Positions 58,169-64,000 of a stretch of DNA of 64,000 bases are shown here, piece by piece. Every line of letters starts with the position of its first letter. Within the stretch, counting starts at the first letter, position 1. Position numbers and translations under genes: made by a program. Location: positions 372,001-436,000 of the forward strand of contig NZ_JBHULI010000025.1 of NCBI RefSeq assembly GCF_042684365.1, read 5' to 3'. The stretch is from Gracilimonas halophila. Lineage in GTDB: Bacteria; Bacteroidota; Rhodothermia; Balneolales; Balneolaceae. A model generated the notes under the pieces. The model saw only the letters and a list, made by a program, of their open reading frames with translations, was not told the DNA's origin and made no database searches.

Positions 58169-59023
58169 ATGGACGTAAAGAAAGTAGCCGTAATTGGTGG
58201 CGGAACCATGGGGAATGGAATTGCTCATGTATTTGCCATGAATGGATTTTCCGTAAATCTCATTGAAACCAAACAAGAATTTGCTGACCGTGCCATGTCA
58301 ACGATCCAGAAGAACCTTGACCGTATGGTGAAGAAGGAAAAGATCGATGAAGGCAAGAAGAAATCAACTCTGGACAGCATCAGTGTATTTCTGGATATTT
58401 CTGAAGGTGTGAAAGATGTGGATATGGTGGTGGAAGCTGTTCCTGAAAATCTGGATATCAAAACATCTGTTTGGAAACAAGTAGATGAAGCTGCTCCCGA
58501 CCATACTATTTTTGGATCCAATACTTCTTCAATTTCAATTACAAAATTGGCAGCATTGACTTCTCGTCCTGAGAAATTCATCGGGATGCACTTTTTTAAC
58601 CCGGTGCCGGTAATGAAACTGGTTGAGATCGTTCGTGGCCTGCAAACCGATGACGACACCTATGATGTGGTTGAGGAGACATCCAAGAAGCTTCAGAAGG
58701 TTCCGGTTCCTGTAAATGATGCCCCCGGTTTTGTAAGTAATCGTGTGCTTATGCCGATGATCAACGAAGCGATCTTTTGTGTGGGAGAGGGAGTAGCAAC
58801 CGCTGAAAATGTGGATGAAGTGATGAAGCTTGGAATGGCACACCCAATGGGCCCATTACGATTGGCTGATTTTATCGGGCTGGATGTATGCCTGGATATT
58901 TTAGGTGTTTTATATGAAGGCTTTAAGGACCCTAAATACCGACCTGCGCCGTTGTTGGTTAAAATGGTTGATGCCGGAAAGCTCGGTAACAAGACCGGAG
59001 AAGGGTTTTATAAATACGATTGA
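58169..59023 (+). CDS. hbd: 3-hydroxybutyryl-CoA dehydrogenase
   Basis: 284 residues: NAD loop VAVIGGGTMGNGIA, catalytic His in MHFFNPVPVM, Ser/Asn partners in NTSSISITKL, and the C-terminal dimer domain PGFVSNRVLMPMINEA. Reversibly oxidises 3-hydroxyacyl-CoA in fatty acid or butyrate-type metabolism. It stands alone, without thiolase or crotonase nearby. A terminator follows at 59049. Confidence 0.94.
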   Translation: MDVKKVAVIGGGTMGNGIAHVFAMNGFSVNLIETKQEFADRAMSTIQKNLDRMVKKEKIDEGKKKSTLDSISVFLDISEGVKDVDMVVEAVPENLDIKTSVWKQVDEAAPDHTIFGSNTSSISITKLAALTSRPEKFIGMHFFNPVPVMKLVEIVRGLQTDDDTYDVVEETSKKLQKVPVPVNDAPGFVSNRVLMPMINEAIFCVGEGVATAENVDEVMKLGMAHPMGPLRLADFIGLDVCLDILGVLYEGFKDPKYRPAPLLVKMVDAGKLGNKTGEGFYKYD

Positions 59024-59048
59024 GCTAAAAAGCCTTAACAAATAATAT

Positions 59049-59090
59049 AAATGGCCTGATGATTGTAACTTACTCATCCGGCCATTTCCT
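59049..59090 (+). terminator. hbd terminator
   Basis: AAATGGCC (59049-59056) pairs with GGCCATTT (59080-59087), inner GATGA/TCATC, followed by CCTTTT. It serves hbd and perhaps the convergent gene. Confidence 0.7.
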
Positions 59091-59110
59091 TTTAAGGGAA
59101 ATGCTTTTGT

Positions 59111-59764
59111 TCAGGCAGCCAAAGAGTCATCCAGGATCTCATTGGATGAATAAATAACTTTATTCGCTTTAAGCAGAAGGTCGTGAAGTTTGCGACCGAC
59201 CAGGTGCTGTACCTCATTCAGGCTTTTAGGTGTCACCAGTTCGTATTGGAAATAAGAGATGAGGTTGATGGCCGAGAGGTACCGGCCGTTTTCATCTCCG
59301 TCAATTTCAATGTGCCATCGGGTAATGATGTCATCGTCAGATAATAGATCGTTCACCTTTTTACTGATCGATTCCATCCAGCGGCTTGCTTTTTCAATAC
59401 GGTAATTCCCGGCTTCTCCGGGTAGTTGAGGCTGACAGGTGTCAATATCAAAGAGCCAGCTCATTTCAACATCGATGGTAGGCTTTACAGTACTTTTGGT
59501 AAGTGTTTCAATTTTTAAAAAAGGATGACTGTCCATGCCTTCAAGTTCTTTGGCCATCGTTGTTTCCCGAAAACTGTCCCAGTCAAAGTTAATGGAAAGT
59601 GATTCCATGTAAGGGGAGGCATTATCCATATTGATTATTAATTCTAAACCGGTGGCGTGAATCTTATTATCTTCCCATGTCCGGAATTTATTTGTCTTGA
59701 TCCCTCTTTTTCCTAATTGTGCTTCTACGGTATTAACGATAGAATTGAAGATCGGATAATGCAT
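59111..59764 (-). CDS. conserved protein of unknown function
   Basis: 217 residues, cytosolic, no recognised family. Mixed alpha/beta outline: GLELIINMDNASPYMESLSINFDWD near 40-65, VDVEMSWLFDID, WHIEIDGDENGRYLSAINLISYF, and a final helix with LVGRKLHDLLLKANKVIY. Transcribed away from the rqcH operon, 25 nt from its start. Could be a local regulator, but nothing in the sequence says so. Confidence 0.7.
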   Translation of the reverse strand: MHYPIFNSIVNTVEAQLGKRGIKTNKFRTWEDNKIHATGLELIINMDNASPYMESLSINFDWDSFRETTMAKELEGMDSHPFLKIETLTKSTVKPTIDVEMSWLFDIDTCQPQLPGEAGNYRIEKASRWMESISKKVNDLLSDDDIITRWHIEIDGDENGRYLSAINLISYFQYELVTPKSLNEVQHLVGRKLHDLLLKANKVIYSSNEILDDSLAA

Positions 59765-59789
59765 GAATCCTTAAAAACCCCCATCTTTT

Positions 59790-61379
59790 TTGATGAATTA
59801 TTACGAACTAATATATCTAAAAAAGACCCTCAAAAACAAGTTGATCGGCTCAAGAATCGGACAAGCTGTAAGTCCATATAAAAACTATATTGAGTTTTTT
59901 GTAAGGTCATCCGAAGACCCGTTTCGGCTTTGTTTCAGTTCGGCTCCGGGCAATATAGCGCTATTTACGGATAGCCATAGAGGTGCAAAAAAAAGTAATA
60001 CCATAGATTTCTTTGAGCAGATCTATGATGTTGAAATAACAGATGTTAGTATTCCTGAAACAGACCGCTGGTTCTACATTCATTTTGAAGATGGGAGCCG
60101 GCTTTCATTCCGATTGTTCAGTAACCGGGCCAATGTTTTTCTTTCAAAAGAGGGAAAGATCATAGAGGTATTCAAGGAATATGATGAGCCGGGAGATGAG
60201 CCTGCCGAACCCCAGGAACTGGACCTGCTGGAAGTAGAAGAAGATATCAGCAGAAAGAGTACAAAGAATAAGCTCACCGCTCTCAATCCCATGCTCCCAA
60301 GGCAGAACCTACAGGAGCTGATAAGTATTCATGAACTCGATGAGTCCGGAGTGGATGAACTTAAAAAGTTTGTGGAAGATATCTGTGATGAAATGGAGAA
60401 CAGGGCCGTCTTCCGGTTATTGGAAAATGGAGAAACCACATTGCTTTCCGAAGAAACACTTCCTCTGAAAACCGAAAAAAGGTTTGATGGGGTGGATGAA
60501 CTTATTCTTTACAGATACAAAACGTACTCCCGGACTCAGCGTTTGAAGCAGCGGAAATCATCGCTTGTTAAAAGTTTGAAGCGTAAAGTGAAACGAACTG
60601 AATCCGGACTTCAGAATCTGCATCAGGCTGATAAGGGATTGGAACGAGCTGAGAAATACGAGAAGTGGGGCCATATTTTGATGGCAAATGCACATCTGGG
60701 AAATGTAAATGATGAAGAAATAGAGGTAGATGATCTTTATGACGAAGGAAAGAAGGTCAAGATCCCTTTAAAGCAGGATCTGGATATCGCCGGGAATGCC
60801 CAGCGGTATTACAAGAAATCCTCCTCTGCTGAGCGTTCCTATGAAGAAGCAATGAACCGGATCCCGATAATGGAGGCTGAAAAAGAACAGGCTGAGAAGT
60901 TTCTGGAGGAAGCTAAAAGCATTACTAATTTATGGGAGTTTCAGGATTGGGAAGAGGAATATAAGGATGAGCTGAAGGAATTTCGGGATCAGGGTAGTTC
61001 AAATGACAATGAGGAGCAACTCCCATTTCATACTCTTGAGATCCAGGGATATCCTGTTTGGATCGGAAAGAATGCCAAGAGTAATGACACGCTCGTTCAA
61101 AAAGCACATAAAGAAGATGTATGGATGCATGCTCGAAAAGTGGCCGGTTCTCATTTGGTGATCAGAATGGGAAACGATAAAGGCATGCCGCCCAAAAGTG
61201 TATTACTGGAGGCTGCCTCCTATGCGGCTTATAACTCGAAGGCACGTGGTTCAAAACTTGCTCCTGTTATAATCACAAAAAAGAAATATGTGCGAAAACC
61301 CAAAGGTTCGCCACCGGGAGCTGTGTTGGTGGACAAAGAGGAAGTTGAAATGGTAACTCCGAAAAAACCTGCAAAATGA
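59790..61379 (+). CDS. rqcH: Rqc2/RqcH homologue (NFACT domain protein)
   Basis: Recruits tRNA-Ala to stalled large ribosomal subunits and adds Ala tails that mark the nascent chain for decay. 529 residues: NFACT-N (1-~190), helical and coiled-coil middle (about 250-390), NFACT-R at about 430-529 with EDVWMHARKVAGSHLVIR and KSVLLEAASYAAYNSKARGS. The DR motif needed for tailing in known RqcH is Asp92-Arg93 (PETDRWFYIHF), so the protein looks active. First gene of rqcH-aroK-aroB-tamB with overlapping starts and stops. Confidence 0.9.
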   Translation: MMNYYELIYLKKTLKNKLIGSRIGQAVSPYKNYIEFFVRSSEDPFRLCFSSAPGNIALFTDSHRGAKKSNTIDFFEQIYDVEITDVSIPETDRWFYIHFEDGSRLSFRLFSNRANVFLSKEGKIIEVFKEYDEPGDEPAEPQELDLLEVEEDISRKSTKNKLTALNPMLPRQNLQELISIHELDESGVDELKKFVEDICDEMENRAVFRLLENGETTLLSEETLPLKTEKRFDGVDELILYRYKTYSRTQRLKQRKSSLVKSLKRKVKRTESGLQNLHQADKGLERAEKYEKWGHILMANAHLGNVNDEEIEVDDLYDEGKKVKIPLKQDLDIAGNAQRYYKKSSSAERSYEEAMNRIPIMEAEKEQAEKFLEEAKSITNLWEFQDWEEEYKDELKEFRDQGSSNDNEEQLPFHTLEIQGYPVWIGKNAKSNDTLVQKAHKEDVWMHARKVAGSHLVIRMGNDKGMPPKSVLLEAASYAAYNSKARGSKLAPVIITKKKYVRKPKGSPPGAVLVDKEEVEMVTPKKPAK

Positions 61380-61939
61380 ACGCTAATAAATTAGAGGATC
61401 ACAAAGGAAGTATTTATCTGTGTGGATTCATGGCTTCAGGAAAAAGTACCCTTGGTAAAGTTCTGGCGGAAAAATTAGGATGGGATTTTCGTGATCTGGA
61501 TACCGTTATTGAGGAAAAAGAGGGGATGCCGATTACAGAAATATTCGTGAAAAAAGGAGAAGATTATTTTCGCCGGAAGGAGTGGGAATATTTGCTTTCA
61601 CTGACCAGGGAATTCAAAGGTATCGTTGCTTTGGGAGGGGGAGCTCTTCAGGATCAACGAATTGTAGATCACCTGAAAGTTCATGGTTTACTGGTATTTG
61701 TAGATACTCCAATGGAGCTGATCACAGAACGGGTTTACGACAGTGAAGAGCGGCCGATCTTGTTCGATGAGTCCGGGAAAATAAAATCCAAAGAAACTCT
61801 CTTTACAGAGCTGAAAGCCTTATATTCAGGTCGTATAGATCTCTACAAACAGGCGCAGATCACAATAAAAACTTCGTTATTTTCATCTGTTCAGGAAATG
61901 GCAGAGGCGGCCAAGGATAAAATTTCACGGCATGTCTGA
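61376..61939 (+). CDS. aroK: shikimate kinase
   Basis: 187 residues. Walker A GFMASGKST at 17-25, shikimate-binding FRDLDTVIEE and YFRRKEWEYL, Walker B-like GGGAL, and the lid RPILFDESGK. Makes shikimate 3-phosphate for aromatic amino acid synthesis. Overlaps rqcH by 4 nt (ATGA) and aroB by 8 nt. Confidence 0.93.
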   Translation: MNANKLEDHKGSIYLCGFMASGKSTLGKVLAEKLGWDFRDLDTVIEEKEGMPITEIFVKKGEDYFRRKEWEYLLSLTREFKGIVALGGGALQDQRIVDHLKVHGLLVFVDTPMELITERVYDSEERPILFDESGKIKSKETLFTELKALYSGRIDLYKQAQITIKTSLFSSVQEMAEAAKDKISRHV

Positions 61940-63023
61940 TTTAATATCGGTTCAAACATCTACAGAAAAAAAATATAAGCTACACTTCGGTTTTGATCTA
62001 TCGGAAGAACTGGAGAGGTATGTTCATTCATATAGTTCAGATAAAGCGTTTTTGATGGTAGATGCTTTTGTATTGGAACATCACCGGGCTCATTTTGAGT
62101 CGGTACTTGGGAAGAAATTTTCAGAGCTTCATATTTTTGAAGTACCCCGCGGAGAGAAAGCTAAAAGCTTTTCCGTTTATCAAAAAGCAGTCGATTTTGT
62201 TCTGGATAAAGGTGTAGAGAGAAGCACTCCGCTTTTCGCGATCGGAGGCGGGGTAACCGGAGATCTTGCCGGTTTTGTTGCAGCCACTGTGCTTAGGGGA
62301 ATCCCGTTGATCCACATTCCAACAACATTGCTTGCCATGGTCGACAGTTCCATCGGCGGAAAAACCGGGATCAATCACACCGTAGGGAAAAACCTGGTGG
62401 GGAGTTTTTATCAACCCGATGCTGTTTTTGCTGATGTCAAGTATCTCGAAACTTTAGCCGAAAAAGAGTGGGTGAACGGAACAAGTGAAGTATTGAAATA
62501 TGGGATGATCCACAGCCCCGAAATTCTGGAACAAGTTAAATCGTTGTTAGATAACAATGAGTTCAATATTGGAAAGGCTTGGCTGCCTCTCATACAGGAA
62601 AGTGCACAAATAAAAGCGAATGTTGTTGAGGAAGATACTTTAGAGGCAGGCAAAAGAGCTTTTCTGAATTTTGGCCATACCTTTGCCCACGTTATTGAGC
62701 GGGAAGGAGCTTACAATGAATATTCGCATGGCGAGGCCGTTTATGCCGGAATGATAGCTGCAGTGTATGCTTCAAACATGTTGGGAGCCGAGATCGAGTT
62801 ATCCAATTTATTACAGTTCAAATCGTTGTATACCTTTTCATTGAATAAGATCAGTTCAGATGCTGAGCAATTGACACTACAGATGAGATCCGATAAGAAA
62901 GTGAAGGACGAGCAAATTCAATTGATATTGCTAAAGAAAATGGGATCTCCCTATGTGTATAAAGTCTCCGATACGGAGTTTGTTGAACAATCATGGAATC
63001 ATGCTTTAAAGATCTTTGAATAG
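61932..63023 (+). CDS. aroB: 3-dehydroquinate synthase
   Basis: 363 residues. NAD-binding GGGVTGDLAGFVAA, active-site HIPTTLLAMVDSSIGGKTGIN, LKYGMIHSP, FLNFGHTFAHVIE, and YSHGEAVYAGM with zinc ligands (Glu, His, His). Forms dehydroquinate, two steps before the AroK substrate. Overlaps aroK and ends in the tamB start (TAGTG). Confidence 0.96.
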   Translation: MSDLISVQTSTEKKYKLHFGFDLSEELERYVHSYSSDKAFLMVDAFVLEHHRAHFESVLGKKFSELHIFEVPRGEKAKSFSVYQKAVDFVLDKGVERSTPLFAIGGGVTGDLAGFVAATVLRGIPLIHIPTTLLAMVDSSIGGKTGINHTVGKNLVGSFYQPDAVFADVKYLETLAEKEWVNGTSEVLKYGMIHSPEILEQVKSLLDNNEFNIGKAWLPLIQESAQIKANVVEEDTLEAGKRAFLNFGHTFAHVIEREGAYNEYSHGEAVYAGMIAAVYASNMLGAEIELSNLLQFKSLYTFSLNKISSDAEQLTLQMRSDKKVKDEQIQLILLKKMGSPYVYKVSDTEFVEQSWNHALKIFE

Positions 63024-64000
63024 TGACCTATCTACGCTGGCTACATAAATCCTGGAACGTATTTTGGACCTTTATTGGGGTTCTGGTTCTTACTCTGTCT
63101 ATATGTATTGGCAGTATATTTGGAGCAATGCAGCTTCAGCCTGTTAAAGATCGCATAGCACTTGAATTGCAGGAGCAGTTCAGTAAAAAGTATGAAGGGG
63201 TGTTGACGATCGGTTCTATAAATGGATTCCTGCCATTCAATATTGAACTGGAGGATGTTATCCTGTATCAGGATTCTTCAGCTTATATCCCCGTTTTTGA
63301 AGCATCTGAAGTCTTTGCCTCACTGGATGTATTGTCGATCTTTAGAAACCGTATGCTGGTTCGTTCATTACGGATAAGTGATCCCACTACAGTTTTCGAC
63401 ACTCAGAATGATTATTCCATTGATAAAGCATTTTTGGTAAAGGATGATGCCGGGAATCGTGAATTTGATTCTTTACGGTCTGATTTTGGCTTCCAGGTGA
63501 TCATTCCTTCCGTGGTCATTCAAAATGGTAACATTGTACTAAAAAATATTAGCAAAGCTGATAATGCTTTTACCTCTTCCGACAGCCTGCGTATTCAGGA
63601 TATCCAAATGGATATGTTCTTTGAATTTACTGAGGATCAGCGTTTTATTGATATAAACAGAGTTCAATTCAACGCTCCCGAAGCCGGTTTGAGTTCGGTT
63701 GAAATGTATGGGCAGATCTATAATGATAATCAGTTTTTTGAGCTTAATGCCTTTAACATAAGTACACAAAATTCTTCAATACGTTTTAGTACCGAGGCAG
63801 ATAACGTCAATTTCCTTGCAGGCAATGTTGTCGATCAGTTCATGAATTCTAACCTCAATCTGATCGTTGACCGGATACTCCTTGCTCCGGAGTATATTAC
63901 ACAGCTGAGACCTGATTTTCCAAAGCTGCCAAAATATCTGCAAGGATCCTTGTCGGCAGAGGGAACACTCAGTTCATTCAATATCAATGAAGCTGAATTA
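63023..64000 (+). CDS. tamB: TamB/AsmA-like translocation protein, 3'-truncated by window edge
   Basis: GTG start at 63023 shares its G with the aroB stop (TAGTG). The frame is open to the last base, 326 codons without a stop. Residues 1-40 have one N-terminal helix (VFWTFIGVLVLTLSICIGSIFGA); then LTIGSINGFLPFNIELEDVILYQD, the opening repeat of TamB/AsmA proteins, and repetitive beta-strands such as LRISDPTTVF and QNGNIVLKNI. TamB-like proteins bridge the periplasm and move lipids or barrels to the outer membrane. The C-terminal DUF490 domain lies outside the window. Confidence 0.85.
   Translation, partial: MTYLRWLHKSWNVFWTFIGVLVLTLSICIGSIFGAMQLQPVKDRIALELQEQFSKKYEGVLTIGSINGFLPFNIELEDVILYQDSSAYIPVFEASEVFASLDVLSIFRNRMLVRSLRISDPTTVFDTQNDYSIDKAFLVKDDAGNREFDSLRSDFGFQVIIPSVVIQNGNIVLKNISKADNAFTSSDSLRIQDIQMDMFFEFTEDQRFIDINRVQFNAPEAGLSSVEMYGQIYNDNQFFELNAFNISTQNSSIRFSTEADNVNFLAGNVVDQFMNSNLNLIVDRILLAPEYITQLRPDFPKLPKYLQGSLSAEGTLSSFNINEAEL

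Noticed and set aside
1..64000. CRISPR arrays, tRNA or rRNA genes, phage or transposase genes
   Set aside because: No regularly spaced direct repeats, no tRNA-like T-arm with matching acceptor stem, and no recombinase or structural phage protein were noticed by eye; a tRNAscan or HMM run could still reveal something small.

Overview
The window looks like chromosome from a marine or halophilic member of the FCB superphylum. Balneolota or Rhodothermota fit best, but that is an inference from content: azurin, choice-of-anchor B and VCBS propellers, GldA-free NatAB, CcsA/CcmF cytochrome c maturation, DUF4256, DUF3108 and DUF5683-like proteins, frequent SPII lipoproteins, weak Shine-Dalgarno sites, and TTG(N19)TAnnTTTG-like promoters. 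No rRNA, tRNA, CRISPR array, transposase, integrase or phage gene was seen. The first gene (AAA+ ATPase) and the last (TamB-like) run off the window edges.

Layout: 1-8.3 kb holds the AAA+ ATPase, phosphofructokinase, an SDR, azurin, a RhlE helicase behind a terminator-like hairpin, and a minus-strand run LCIB-type carbonic anhydrase / propeller lipoprotein / GAF histidine kinase. 8.3-15.5 kb holds DeaD helicase, hisI, folE-cysS-yidD, Dabb, Smr and a sugar acetyltransferase. 15.7-24.2 kb holds a membrane MutS-like ATPase, YceI plus porin, a second YceI, hisN, a catalytically degenerate M1-peptidase homologue and a SnoaL-like lipoprotein. 24.4-32.3 kb holds NatAB-type ABC exporter, glgA-glgC, XRE-DUF4870, sucD and a DUF2238 membrane protein. 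32.5-37.9 kb carries three exported beta-propeller proteins in a row. 45-64 kb is mostly housekeeping: permease, ArsC/YffB, dut, MFS, a DPP-IV-type S9 peptidase, ccmC-D-E-F, hydroxyacyl-CoA dehydrogenase and an overlapping rqcH-aroK-aroB-tamB operon.

The accessory part is 39.3-45.1 kb. It contains two homologous ~125-bp sites (41526-41648 and 44603-44728) with the layout of integron attC sites, but no integrase. One bounds a ParE/RelE toxin-antitoxin cassette whose 5' end (GTTATACCCAC, minus strand) is exactly complementary to the R'' box of its own attC, as expected of a cassette that was once circular. The same region holds a ~205-265 bp structured repeat (two copies, one with an apparent empty-site counterpart), a lipoprotein gene bracketed by 23-bp direct repeats, and several palindromic repeats.

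Four families of imperfect-palindrome repeats recur in intergenic DNA (10.6-11.7, 40.2-45.1, 48.7-50.2 kb). Two of them show paired base changes that preserve the stems, so selection on or replication through a folded form is likely. They are the most unusual signal here together with the attC-like sites.
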